Source of the DNA: Sycon ciliatum
Taxonomy: Eukaryota > Porifera > Calcarea > Leucosolenida > Sycettidae
Reading direction: 5' to 3'
Assembly: GCF_964019385.1 (NCBI RefSeq)
Contig: NC_088655.1
Location: 3,761,064-3,825,063 of the forward strand
DNA: 64,000 nt
This document shows, one piece after another, positions 23,590 through 34,206 of the stretch (the first letter of the stretch is position 1; each line of letters opens with the position of its first letter). Made by a program: the position numbers and the translations under genes. Under the pieces are notes generated by a model. The model was given only the letters and a program-made list of their open reading frames with translations, ran no database searches and had not been told where the DNA came from.

Positions 23590-24475
23590 ACTGCTCATTC
23601 TATTCTGTAGATAGGATGGAGCGAGTGGTATTCGGCGTGTGTCAAATCCAAACAGAGTGGCATCATGTTCAGCAAACAATTCAACTTAAGATTTTTTCAC
23701 ATGGCGGATTTTGTAAAAATATTTTAAAACTTAATTTATGAAAAGGTTAGGACACCAACTAGGGATAGGCCTGGTCAGACTGCGGCAAATTTTCTTTGCC
23801 TGACCAAAAAGGAAAAGTGTCCAGAATTTGAATCGCGATCACACTACACATGTGGGGAGAATGAAAATTCAAACTTCATTTCGAGCGTCAAGTGGTAATC
23901 TCCACGAACGACGTCAAATTTCTTCACCTTGGGGATCGCCAAGACCTTCAGTGCAATCCTTGCAATGAGGTTCGTTGTTGTCCGTGGCCAATTAGCTCCT
24001 CGATATGGAGATGAAAAAATCAGTGAATAGCAATGGCGTATCAGCGTCAAACTTCTATTTGGAGCGGAAAAGCGTGGTCCGTTCTTGCTTTTTTTTGGAG
24101 CGTCAACACTTTGTCTACGTAAGTAATTCTACGTAAGGTGCTCGGTACCGACCAGGGAGCTACCATCGCGTGGCCGGCCGCGTGTGTGTGTGCATGGCAT
24201 ACCTTTTGTTGCAGCCTTTTCGGATGTGCATGCACGAGGAACTTCCTTCTTTGGAACTGCTTCTTGCATGAGCTGTTTCGGATATTTCGTCTCCTGGCCT
24301 GGCTTGTTTCGCTTCGGCGTTGCTGAGGTCTCCTTTCACGCAATATTACTCAATGAGAGGTGAGTTGACCAGTTCCCTTTGATTCATTTGCTCCTGTTGA
24401 CTCTTTCATTTACGAAAAGTGTGCTGATTTTCGGTGGAATGCAATAAATAATGCAAATGCTTACGGGGTCTCTTT

Positions 24476-24510
<35 letters not shown>

Positions 24511-24737
24511 ACAAAGCACTGGCCAGCAACATAAAAGGGGAGGTAGACAAAAGTGGACAAGCGAACTTTGACAACACAGAGGAGCGTGGCATGCGTGCCG
24601 ATGAGGTAGGTCAACCTCCCCCGACCTAGTGGTCTCGGGTTCAACAGTTGGTCTACGCATCAGGAAGGGGAAATGGACAGAGAAAGGGAGAATGAGCATG
24701 AGGAGCTTCCCAGGAGAGGAAGAGTGAGAGAGTGAGA

Positions 24738-24817
<80 letters not shown>

Positions 24818-24848
24818 AAATGATAATAATAGAGACAACCGGTTATTC

Positions 24849-27728
24849 TCAGTGCTGGTGGACTTCAGTGGCCCATAGCCAATTGGTCTGGCGGAGGTGA
24901 TGGTAGGCCTTGGTCTTGAATGTCGGCAATTTCTTGAGAGTTGGGCGTTCGGCGAGGATTGGGGCAGGCAGTGTGTTCCAGCTCTCCAGGACAAAGTATG
25001 GGAAGGAGCGGCGGATGAACTCTGGACTGGAGGCTGGCAGAGGAGTTGCGAGTTGGAAAGAGTGGCCACCGAGGGACTGGCGTTGCCGGCGCGTCCGGGG
25101 TGCAGCGTTAACTCTTGCTGGGGGAGGTACCATGTTGGTGAGCAGAGCTGGACCTGGTATGCATTGCAGCTTATACAGGTAGCACAGCCCGTAAACATGC
25201 CTTCGGATTGCCAGGCTGGGGAGCAATGAGGGGCCAATAACCTTCATGGCTCGACGCTGGACCAGGTCCAGCTGATGGAGGTGACAATGTGCCGCACTTG
25301 CCCAGACGAGAGGGGCGTACTCCATTATAGGCCGTACAAATCCTTTGTACACAGTTAGGCGCCCTGCACTGTCCAGGATCCGAGATGCCTTTCGGAGCAG
25401 GCCGAGTCGCTGGTTGGCTCTAACGGCAAGGGAACGGATGTGGGCCCGGAAGGAGAGAGTACTGTCAAATAACACTCCTAGCAGCTTGAGCTGAGGGCTC
25501 TCAGGCACCTGCATGCCATCAAATGTGAGCTGTGGGACATCCAGGGATGGTCTGTGGCGGTCAAGGAGTATTGCCTGAGATTTTGATGGCTCGAACTTTA
25601 TCTTCCATTGGGCACCCCAAGTCTGCAGGCGGTCAATAGATGCTTGGAGGCTATTGCAAGCAGCAGCGATGGTATCTGGGTTTCTGATTAGGGCATAGAG
25701 TGTTGTATCGTCCGCATAGACAGCTAGACTGGAGCCTGGGGCTAAACACTGTTCTGCATCGTTTACATATAACAGGAAAAGAGTGGGACCTAGGAGGCTA
25801 CCCTGGGGCACTCCAGCCTTGATCGGGAACAGTGGGGAGGACTGACCGCCAACAACTACAGTCAGTTTTCGGTCATGGAGATACGACCTTAGCCAAGCCA
25901 GGAGTTGGCCGTGGATGCCACATTGCTGTGCCTTCGCAAGGACACCTGGGTGGGAAACCTTGTCGAATGCCCCGGCAATATCAACTGCCAGGGCATGCAC
26001 AAGACCGCCGCCAGCCAGGGTGGTGGCCCAGGAATGCTGGAGAGCCGTCAGTAGGTCACTTGTGCCCAGTCCACGTCGGAAGCCAAACTGGGACGAGGAG
26101 AAGAGTTGATGGGTTTCCAGGTGGTTCACAAGCTGCCGATTGATGATACCTTCCATGATCTTAGAGATGATCGTCAGGAGAGATATAGGCCGGTAGTTCT
26201 TCATCATGGATTTGGGTCCTTTCTTGTGCACTGGAACGACACGGGCAATTTTCCATGATTGTGGCTGGACTCCATTTGCAAAACACAGGCGAAACAATCT
26301 AGCCAGCGGATGTGCTAGTTCAGCTGCACACTCCTTGAGTACTCGTCCTGGGATCTCATCTGGACCAGTGGATTTGGATGTGTTGAGACGCTTCAGGCAC
26401 TGTTGGACTTCAGAGACGCGGAAGCGGATGCGCTGCAGGCCCGGAGTGGTAGTGCGGGGTGTTGCTGGTAACTCAGCATTGTCGATGTCATTATCCCCAA
26501 GGCTACATTTTTCAGCAAAGAATCTAGCAAGGCACTCGCTCTTGGCTTTCGATGTACTGTGCTCGTGCCCGTCAGCATCAGTGAGTGTTGGCACGTCTGT
26601 AGTCCTACCCAGACCGGCGGCGCGCTTGACATTCCTCCACCAGTCCTTGTCTCTCATGGAACCACGTGTGAGACGCTCGCGGACTGTCTGCTCTTCAGCT
26701 TGTTGTGCACGATGTTGGGTTGTAATAGATTGAGTGACAGTTGTCATGAACGACTGCTTCAGGCATTCGCTGGGCCCCTGGTGACGCCAGGCCTTCCATG
26801 CTTTCTCTTTGGCACGTTGAGCCTCAGTGCATTCTGGTGTCCACCAGCTCGGATCGGACGGCCTTGTTTCCAGCATCTTGTGGGGAATAAACTGCAGCAT
26901 CCCAGACACGATGTGCCTAGTAACAAGGCTGCATGCTTCCTCTGGGTCCTCCGGAAACTCAGCTGCCCAGGCAATGCGACGGTAGTGGGCACGCAGTCTG
27001 TTCCAGTCGGCTTGGCCATATCGCCACACACGCCTCCGTGTGCTGGGCTCATTTTCTAGCGGGGCTTGAGCGAGCACAGCGTGGACAACACAATGGTCTG
27101 ACCTTCCTATCGGCGGCGAGATACCGGTGGTCACAGTACCAGTGAAGTCAGAGAGCACTAAGTCCAGGGTGTTGAGACCTCGGGTTGGTTCTTGGACATG
27201 CTGCATGAGGCTGTGGGCAGCGCTTAGTTCCTCCATGTACTCCCCTGCACGGGTGGTCTTAGAGCTGCCGAGCCAAGCCGTGTTGTGGACATTGAAGTCT
27301 CCGACCAGCATGGTGTGGGTGCCGTGTTTTCTGACGCTATCCAGGATGCCATCGAGGTGCTCAAGTGTTGAGATATCAGTGTCTGAGGCGGATCCTGGCC
27401 TGTATACAGCACCCAGCACTATCTTACCATGATGGGCAGACTGCACTGTGAGCCAAGTTACTTCGTGAACAGATGAGTCGTACTGATCTAGATGATGGTA
27501 CGCCAATGGGCTGCGTATCCAGATTGCTATGCCACCACCATGTTCAGTCCTGTCACGCCGGAGTGGGCCGGAGTACCCTGGGATGGCTGACTCGTGAAGG
27601 GAGAATTTCTCTGCGGTGATCTTGGTTTCAGTAACAACAGCGATATCAGCTTTGGAGGATACAAGCGCGTGTTGAAACTCTCCAAATTTGGACATGATTC
27701 CACCAGCATTTGTAAGGAGGATTTTCAT
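24849..27728 (-). CDS. LINE ORF2: APE endonuclease and reverse transcriptase
   Basis: 959 residues without interruption. Residues 1 to about 230 are an APE-type endonuclease: TNAGG near the start, TETKIT, GDFNVHNTAW, and SDH before 230. Residues about 490-780 are the reverse transcriptase: NYRPISLL, FGFRRG, the first catalytic motif in ALAVDIAGAFDKV, GVPQGSLLGP, and YADD as the catalytic centre, followed by LLGV. The C-terminal part has the usual LINE thumb-like region (QRLGLLRKAS, YAPLVWASA) and WNTLP. The endonuclease nicks target DNA and the RT copies the transcript there. The DIAGAFD form and domain order fit the CR1/L2/Rex1 group; the exact clade is uncertain. Its ATG overlaps the ORF1 stop (ATGA), suggesting coupled translation. 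All catalytic motifs are present. Confidence 0.93.
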   Translation of the reverse strand: MKILLTNAGGIMSKFGEFQHALVSSKADIAVVTETKITAEKFSLHESAIPGYSGPLRRDRTEHGGGIAIWIRSPLAYHHLDQYDSSVHEVTWLTVQSAHHGKIVLGAVYRPGSASDTDISTLEHLDGILDSVRKHGTHTMLVGDFNVHNTAWLGSSKTTRAGEYMEELSAAHSLMQHVQEPTRGLNTLDLVLSDFTGTVTTGISPPIGRSDHCVVHAVLAQAPLENEPSTRRRVWRYGQADWNRLRAHYRRIAWAAEFPEDPEEACSLVTRHIVSGMLQFIPHKMLETRPSDPSWWTPECTEAQRAKEKAWKAWRHQGPSECLKQSFMTTVTQSITTQHRAQQAEEQTVRERLTRGSMRDKDWWRNVKRAAGLGRTTDVPTLTDADGHEHSTSKAKSECLARFFAEKCSLGDNDIDNAELPATPRTTTPGLQRIRFRVSEVQQCLKRLNTSKSTGPDEIPGRVLKECAAELAHPLARLFRLCFANGVQPQSWKIARVVPVHKKGPKSMMKNYRPISLLTIISKIMEGIINRQLVNHLETHQLFSSSQFGFRRGLGTSDLLTALQHSWATTLAGGGLVHALAVDIAGAFDKVSHPGVLAKAQQCGIHGQLLAWLRSYLHDRKLTVVVGGQSSPLFPIKAGVPQGSLLGPTLFLLYVNDAEQCLAPGSSLAVYADDTTLYALIRNPDTIAAACNSLQASIDRLQTWGAQWKIKFEPSKSQAILLDRHRPSLDVPQLTFDGMQVPESPQLKLLGVLFDSTLSFRAHIRSLAVRANQRLGLLRKASRILDSAGRLTVYKGFVRPIMEYAPLVWASAAHCHLHQLDLVQRRAMKVIGPSLLPSLAIRRHVYGLCYLYKLQCIPGPALLTNMVPPPARVNAAPRTRRQRQSLGGHSFQLATPLPASSPEFIRRSFPYFVLESWNTLPAPILAERPTLKKLPTFKTKAYHHLRQTNWLWATEVHQH

Positions 27729-28344
27729 TGTTGCTTGCTTGCAGTATCTGCGCTGCTGCTTTTGTTGTTGCTTGCAGTATCTGCGCTGCTGCTTTTGTTG
27801 CTACCTACGCTTTGCAGTGGATTGGGCAGGGATGGGGATGTCTCTGGCATGTCAGTTGGTGGGCAGCCAGGCTGAGCTGACCCTGGTACTGTCTTGTGAG
27901 TGTCGGATGTGTGGAAGGTCCACCTCCTGCAATAAAGTGGCCTTGGCCAGAAGTTGGCAGCCAGCAGGATATGCAGGGAGCTGGCATCCACAAACGCTCT
28001 TGCAGACATGCAGCCGCTAGCATTGACATGCATGCTACAGGTGTGGAGCACTACTGGTGTGTCGGAGTTGACGGCCCTGCTACGCAAATCAACAAATTCG
28101 CGTAACCGGTCTTCAGTTGTCTCCCTGCTGAGGTTACCAACATATACGACAGCTCTCTTCGCTCTGTGGGGCTCATCTGCAATTAGTTTCCATGCATCGT
28201 CGGAGATGGGCTGCAACACCTTTGTGCTCTTGTTGCGCTTTCGTCTCCGTGGCTGCTGAAAACCGTCATCCGCGTCACTCTCGCTCACGCTGTCCACATT
28301 GTGGCCAGGGCTGGCTGCTGGGCGAGCATCATTTTCAAATTCAG
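27725..28344 (-). pseudogene. LINE ORF1, C-terminal part
   Basis: About 206 residues: a basic stretch (RRRKRNKS), then an RRM-like segment (AVVYVGNLSRETTEDRLREF ... ARAFVDASS), as in nucleic-acid-binding ORF1 proteins. Near the end NKSSSADTAS is duplicated. The stop overlaps the ORF2 start by four bases. It is cut off from its N-terminal part by the 825-base element. Confidence 0.7.
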
Positions 28345-28346
28345 TA

Positions 28347-29171
28347 GACCCAGGTACTCGAAGTCCGTACACTTTTACAGTGTGTGTTTGTCGAGCTGAA
28401 ACTCACACTAGCAATGATCACTTGCCAGAATCCTGCTCGTGGATGGAAGGTATCTTGTCCAAGTTTGTTCTGAGGCCAGGCTCGATTGAACCAGGCCATC
28501 TTTCGATCCGATCTGTTTCTCTGGAGTTCGCTGATTTTTCATATCAAATTTTTGTGTCGCGGAGGGTACTCTAAGTCCGTACTGATCAGAGGTGACTCGA
28601 AATACACACATATTTCTGCTAATTGCTAACTTGCAATCCCTCGGTTACGACGAAAGCACCGAAGGGATATGTTTGGCATGTGCCTCCACCAGTATTTCTT
28701 GCAAAAGCGTAGTTTGTTGCCGAACTGCAAGCTGTTTTAGTCGGCTCAGAGAAGAAGCAGCTGCGCTGTGAAAACCGCGGGAAAACAGTGGTGGAGATGC
28801 CAGGAGTGTCAACCTTTCTGCAAGAATTGGTGGTTCTCTGTAAATTCTTCTCCTCTGGCCATTGTCAGCTCTAAGCTGGCTCTTGATGATTGAGTGAAGG
28901 TCTGTTTGACGCTGTGTCCGTTCGAAATCGGTCTTGGCAAAGTTGATTTTTGCATGAAATGTAACCCAATTTGTATTTCGTATGGGCACTCGAAAACCCA
29001 CTCGCGTGGTATGGGACTTCTGCTTATCGTAGATCCCTGAAAATTGCTACGCGAGGAGAACATACCACACTGTCCCCTCGATAAAATATTTGAGTCGAAT
29101 ACAATAACAGAACATGCAATTATGGGCGTACGAACTTAGGATACCATGTACGGACTTCGAGCACCTGGGTC
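28347..29171. mobile_element. 825-base TA-flanked DNA element inside LINE ORF1
   Basis: Terminal repeats GACCCAGGTACTCGAAGTCC and complement match over 25 bases with one mismatch, and each end is flanked by TA (28345-28346, 29172-29173), as for Tc1/mariner-type insertions. Diverged copies of the end sequence (TCTAAGTCCGTAC near 28571, GTACGAACTTAGG near 29129) lie inside, so it has subterminal repeats. A 118-codon minus frame at 28645-29001 has no transposase signature, so I regard it as non-autonomous. Confidence 0.8.
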
Positions 29172-29583
29172 TACGGGGCGCATCGGATGCTGGACCTTGG
29201 TTCAGCGCGCTGCTGTAGCTGGTAGATCTGCTCGTACTCGCACTCATGCTACACTGCCTGCAGGCTGTGCGGGGGTCAGTACGGGTACGGTCAGGGTTCG
29301 TAGTACGTCCTGGCTGGCATGGCTGAGGAGCTTTCGCCGCGGCAATGGCGGATTCTTTGAGAGAAGCTACCTCCTCCTTCAGCTCAGATACTTGTCTGGA
29401 TAGCTCATCGAACCTATTGTTCAGGCGATCCTCGCGATCGGCGGCCTCGGAGACAAGTGCGGCCAGACTTTTTAGCACTGCCGATACATCCGACTCGATA
29501 CTAGGCAGGGAGCCCAACATTTTCGTCTCAGATTCAGTCAAGGCTGATACACGAGAGTTAGTTCTCGTGGTGGCTCCGGGCAT
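29172..29583 (-). pseudogene. LINE ORF1, N-terminal part
   Basis: About 137 residues starting MPGATTRTNSRVSALTESE, with a heptad-rich coiled coil (RLNNRFDELSRQVSELKEEV) and a basic serine-rich tail. Coiled coils at this position mediate ORF1 trimerisation in known LINEs. With the TA duplication counted once, the two ORF1 parts sum to 344 codons in one frame, so the inserted element is the only break. Confidence 0.75.
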
Positions 29584-30081
29584 GGCAAGTTTCCGACACT
29601 ACTCTACTTCTAATCACTGATCTAGTCTACTTCCAGTCCGGCCTGATGCCGGCTTCTAAATTTAACTTTTCCGCTGTCGAGGCCTCCTTTTACGGATTAC
29701 TCAATGACAGGTGAACTCTGAGTTGACTAGTTTCCTTCGATTCGGCGAAGAACGCGAGTTCACCTTCTTGACGGTAAGGCTTATGTTGCTGCTGAGGCTT
29801 AGATGTTTTGTCGAAATACTCGTGTTCATTGTATTGCTTCCGGCATTCCATGTCCCGATCATAGGGTAGAATCTGGATTTTGCAGTGGCATAATATCGTT
29901 GGCAGTTCCCAATCTGGAGGGAAAGGTGCAAGGACACGCATTGACCGAGTATGCAAAATAAATTCGCATATCAGGGAAAATCTCCGTTATGGAGAGGGTC
30001 AGTGACTTGTTTGCTTCATATGAAACAAGCCAATGACTGCAGTCTCGTCTCGTGAAAATCTCGTACGATTGGATTTGTTAA

Positions 30082-31088
30082 AGCCTAGTTCACATTCGAC
30101 GCAACGCTGATGGTACGGGACGTAAGGGCCTGTCGGGAAGGCTGGGGTGAGCTGTGAAGCCTAGTTTACATTCGACGGGGCACGGCGGGACGCGACGTAA
30201 GGATCGACGGGAAGCAATGGGACAGTCTGACGGCATCCAATGTGAACACCAGGAACGGTAACGCAACCGTACTGTCGTACAGATCGGAAAGAGTCGGATC
30301 GATCCAACTTTGCATACCGTAGACGAGCGTAGACGGCGGAGAAGCTTTACAGCTCACCCCAGCCTTCTCGACAGGCCCTTACGTCCTGTACCGTCGAATG
30401 TGAACTAGGCTTAAAATATTGTACGATTCGTACGACATAACATGCTGCAGTCGTTGCGTCGTTCAACAGCGAACGGCACCAGTCATAAGGCACGGTCCGT
30501 GACAGGGTGACCTTTGGACCTACTTCAAAGTAATGTCTTGTTTTCTGGGACTTCCGTTCAATTATTTCTCCTTGAATGGAGCGGAATCAAGTTCACAATA
30601 CCAGTTTTTCATGAACACAAAAAAAGTAGCTTCGAAAGGTGTCCCATTCAAATAATAGCTCCAGGAAATGATAAAACAGTTCGTCTGTCACGCCCCTGAA
30701 CTATCCGTGAATACCATAAGTGACAACAGGTCTTATCTTGCTCAAATTCAACTCAAGTCGTGTTAGCCATTCTGCGAGTTATCATGGGAAGCGCAGTGTT
30801 CGAAATGCTAAAAATGACCAAGTACGAATCGGGAGTAGCCCGCACACTACGCCGTCTCCTGTTCACACTTAAAATGCAGCTGTTTTGTACGCTTGCGTCC
30901 CTGTTTACTCCCGTCTACGGTATGAAAAGTTGGATTGATCCAACTCTTCCCGTCGCTTCCCGATCTGTACGGCACTACGGTTGCGTTTCCGTTCCTGGTG
31001 TTCACATTGGACGCCGTCAGACTGTCCCGTCGTTTCCCGTCGATCCTTTTGTCGCGTCCCGTCGCGCCCGTCGAATGTGAACTAGGCT
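30082..31088. mobile_element. Harbinger-like non-autonomous elements, nested cluster
   Basis: One complete unit at 30082-30411 has ends AGCCTAGTTCACATTCGACG and complement, flanked by TAA on both sides. A second set of similar ends starts at about 30157 inside it. A third end, inverted, lies at 31088 with an interior homologous to the first (30840-31088). TAA/TTA duplications fit the PIF/Harbinger group. The matching place in the second R copy (about 51,717) has none of this. No transposase is visible. Confidence 0.65.
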
Positions 31089-31440
31089 TTACTCGAGGCT
31101 GGGCTGTTTGATTTGTGAGTAGCGCCGAGATTGCACTCCCCCAAATAAAGTTGCGTGCCGGCAAAGCAAGAATTTCGATCTGTAATCTGTTTGTAGTACC
31201 TGCAAGAATGTGCTGTACATGTATCCTATGTTCTCTGTTGCTGTTGCAGTTGCCGTCATGTTGCTAAAAGAAAGGTTTAGCGACTCATTTGTTTCATACG
31301 AGACGAGTCAATGAGTCGGTCTGGCTTAGAATCTTTCGCTGTAGAAGAAATCTATTCGTATCTCTATTGGAGAAATAATTGTATTCACTGGTTATAAAAT
31401 AGGGTTAAGACAAACTCACAGAACAAATATTATTGGTCCC

Positions 31441-32014
31441 TTGGCACGTGGGGATACATATTCACTTTGTTGTACTGACGGAGCCTCAAGAGTTCGGAAA
31501 ATTGTGCTTTTTTCGTACTTGCAAGTGGCCAAAAGTACACCAAAATACATGGTTATCCCCATACAATGGTGACCATTCATGCTAGAGATGAAGATGGAGA
31601 GGGGAAAACATTACTTCTTGTATTCAGTAAAAAATGGACCCAGGACTAGAACACCGTAACATTTTTTAGAAAGCTGCCATAAAGCAGTTTTTATCGCTAT
31701 AATGTACATTGTGCATGCACTAACATTTTTTTTGTCAAGGACCTGGCAGGTACGAGGTGTAAAGTAAAATTGTTTCTAAGTTGGTCACAAGCATTCCGTT
31801 CAGCTTCTACTCGAGTATTTGGTCAATTGTCTCTCAAGTTCCAAGGAGTGACGAAATCCTGATTCACGGGGATTTCAACGCGAAAGTTCGCAGTACCCCT
31901 TCCAGCACACAGGACATGTAGGGCCATTCTCTAGAAACCCGTTCCATGGACGCATACGGAGAGGCCGGTGGAGCTGTGTCATGAACACGGGCTAATGCTA
32001 CATAAGTACATGTA
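31441..32014. other. fragments of two dispersed repeats
   Basis: 31442-31620 resembles the interior of the 1,010-base element (GGGGATACATATTCACTTTG). 31632-31702 is one arm of the foldback element found at 52,762 (GGACCCAGGACTAGAACAC, AAAGCTGCCATAAAGCAGTT). No gene. Confidence 0.5.
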
Positions 32015-32310
32015 CCGTAAAGTACCGTTGATCCGCCCCCTCTCTAATTCCCGCCCCCTGTCGATTTTCTCCTTGTGAAGCGACTTCGGCGTATACAACG
32101 AAAATACGATGTTGAACCGACGCATGCACTGCTGTACACAATACTTGCCAATCCAGGATCAAAATGTGCACAATCCAGCACATCGAGTCTGATCCTCTAC
32201 GTTGTTGTACATCGTACTGCACTTGACAGCCTTGATCTAATTCCCGCCCCCTGCCGAAAACCCAGCTGGGAAGCGACATGGCGTGGGGGCGGATCAACGG
32301 TACTTTACGG
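32015..32310. mobile_element. 296-base TA-flanked element, copy 1
   Basis: Ends CCGTAAAGTACCGTTGATCC and complement with TA on both sides. The interior repeats TAATTCCCGCCCCCTG near each end. A close copy in the same orientation is at 38558-38852. No coding sequence. Confidence 0.8.
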
Positions 32311-33829
32311 TACTGTCATGTATGTGCAGTGTAATACCATAATTCAAGCGCAGGATGTACCGCGGAGCTACTTGGTTTGCTGATGGGTGACGGCCAATGT
32401 ACTGGTGTCATAAGATTCAATGATAACGTGGTGGTGGTGGAAGGGTCTGTGAGATCATCTTCTGCTACTCTGCATGGTTCCAGCGCATGCAGTCAGATAC
32501 ATTGTACATCGTATGTACATGTGCATGTACCCAAACAACAGGTCTGCTGACAGGTGTATCACCTAGCGAAGGCGTATCACCTATGGCAACGGGCAAGTGA
32601 TGCGATAGGGCTTGAAAGTGCTACGTCACAGCATAGCAACAATTTCAAAAATTCAAAAACTGGATCCACTTGGATCCAGTTTTTGTATGGATCCAAGCAC
32701 ATTTCAAGCGGTCTTACTCACAGCAAGGTCATGTAGTAGGCTCCGGCGGATTATGCTCGTGAAATCATGGAATTATGCTTTCATTGATTCTCGCATTATG
32801 CTCGTCAAATCCTCATAATTATTATGCTTTGGCACCCGGGGATATACATGTATATTCACTTTGTTGTACCAAGGTGTCCATGTATGTTAGAGATCAACAT
32901 GGAAAAGAGAAAACAGTAGAAAAGAAAAGGACATAATGAAAACGAGTTAAAGGGGAAGTGCATCGATTTTTCAAGTAGGGCTCAGATGAAAGACAATTGG
33001 ATATCGGTTCCGATGGTATATCTCTCGCTTGCGTACGGCAAGGGAAACTTGCCATATCGCCGATTTCCTGATCCCGTTTCCATGGCGACTACAGGTGATG
33101 ACGCACATTCTGCTTAGCTCCGTGAGAGAGAAGGTCGATCACTGCAGAATCACGGTGTCATTTTCAGTTGTCTTCTTGTATTCACGAAGTGAAAGAAGTA
33201 CTGTGTTCAATGCTGTTAGTGCCGTGAACTGTTTATTAGTAGTCCTCTCCGTTGTGTACTGGGACGTGACACCGACAGGGGAAAGCTGGAGTGCGGAGAC
33301 GTTAGCTGGCACGCGAAAATCGTGACGAACCAAGTGCTGAAATCTTGGTTGGGACAAATCAAACGTTCAGCATTTACCTCAACCAAGGACCATGTCGTTT
33401 GCTCTTTCCACTTCCTGAAGATGGATGCGCTGCCTGCTGGAGACTCTCCTATCTCTCGTAACATCTTCTGAAGCCAGGTGAGACGACGAGTAGTGGAGAT
33501 TAGCGAACGAAATAATGTCGTATGTTTTGAATTTGCTGAACATTTCTCAGGAGAGATGGCGAATACCAAGCATCTTCTCCTAGTCTAGAGAAACCATTTC
33601 GTAGGCTACATTCCGCCTAGGGAAATGGCTGGGGAGGACACACTTGGAGGAGAACGAAGTAAGTGATCTTGTTTATGTTGTTCTTTGGTATTGCAATGTT
33701 CTGTTTGACGAACATACGGCATGGTGCATAGTTGGTCGTTGAGTGCCTGCATGTGCATGTATAAGTGTGTGCTGATAAACACTTCCTATGCAAGAATGAC
33801 ACTCATGCTCTCTTTCTTTCTTGCAGTAT

Positions 33830-33837
<8 letters not shown>

Positions 33838-33910
<73 letters not shown>
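33838..33910 (+). repeat. TG and GA microsatellite
   Basis: TG repeats to about 33883, then GA repeats. A second TG run lies at 34158-34206. Long frames across both are low-complexity artefacts. Confidence 0.9.
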
Positions 33911-33924
33911 TGTGTTTGCAGGAG

Positions 33925-34105
33925 CAGCGTGGAGCATGCCAGTGTGATCGCTGTGGCCGTTGCTTTCTTAGCTGTGGCGTTCTTGCCCGTCACAAGTGTG
34001 TGGCTCAGCCCCCAACGACAGTGGAGCCGTGTTGTGATGAATACAGTGTGTCCCGCGACCGCTGCTTCCGTTCGGTCCAGGGCAGAAATAGACACCGCTG
34101 CTGAA
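33925..34105 (+). other. possible zinc-finger-like fragment
   Basis: Frame with CDRCGRCFLSCGVLARHKC, resembling a C2H2/C2HC finger (CxxC, then H and C), followed by another cysteine-rich stretch and a stop. A TTTGCAG acceptor-like site precedes it. It might be a transposase or host exon remnant in the centre of the foldback element, or chance. Confidence 0.2.
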
Positions 34106-34151
34106 GCTCTCCCCGGCCGTACGTCAGTCTCGTGGCAGATGACCCGAACTC

Positions 34152-34206
<55 letters not shown>

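Larger units (their letters stand above)
24477..29653 (-). mobile_element. LINE retrotransposon, CR1/L2/Rex1-like, nearly full length
   Basis: It reads leftward. A short 5' leader begins about 29653, ORF1 starts at 29583, ORF2 covers 27728-24849, and a 3' untranslated region with a GA microsatellite (24720-24810) is followed by a poly(A) tail seen as T at 24477-24507. The empty site is visible in the second R copy near 50,370 (CTTTTCTAAAT). Only a very short target duplication (TTCT) can be argued. ORF2 is fully open, which suggests a young copy. An 825-base DNA element sits in ORF1. Confidence 0.85.
24105..31440. repeat. repeat R, copy 1, split by large insertions
   Basis: Segments 24105-24476, 29654-30081 and 31089-31440 match, in order, segments of 48073-52075. 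Shared landmarks include TTGTTGCAGCCTTTTCGGAT, GAGTTGACCAGTTCC, GCTTATGTTGCTGCTGAGGC and TGAGTCAATGAGTCGGTCTG. The unit is roughly 1.2 kb without insertions. It could be an unclassified mobile element or a segmental duplication; I see no coding sequence. The LINE fills one gap and Harbinger-like elements the other. Confidence 0.7.

Noticed and set aside
24653-25237. Long minus-strand frame rich in SLSLSL
   Set aside because: It is made by the GA microsatellite and lies in another frame of LINE ORF2.
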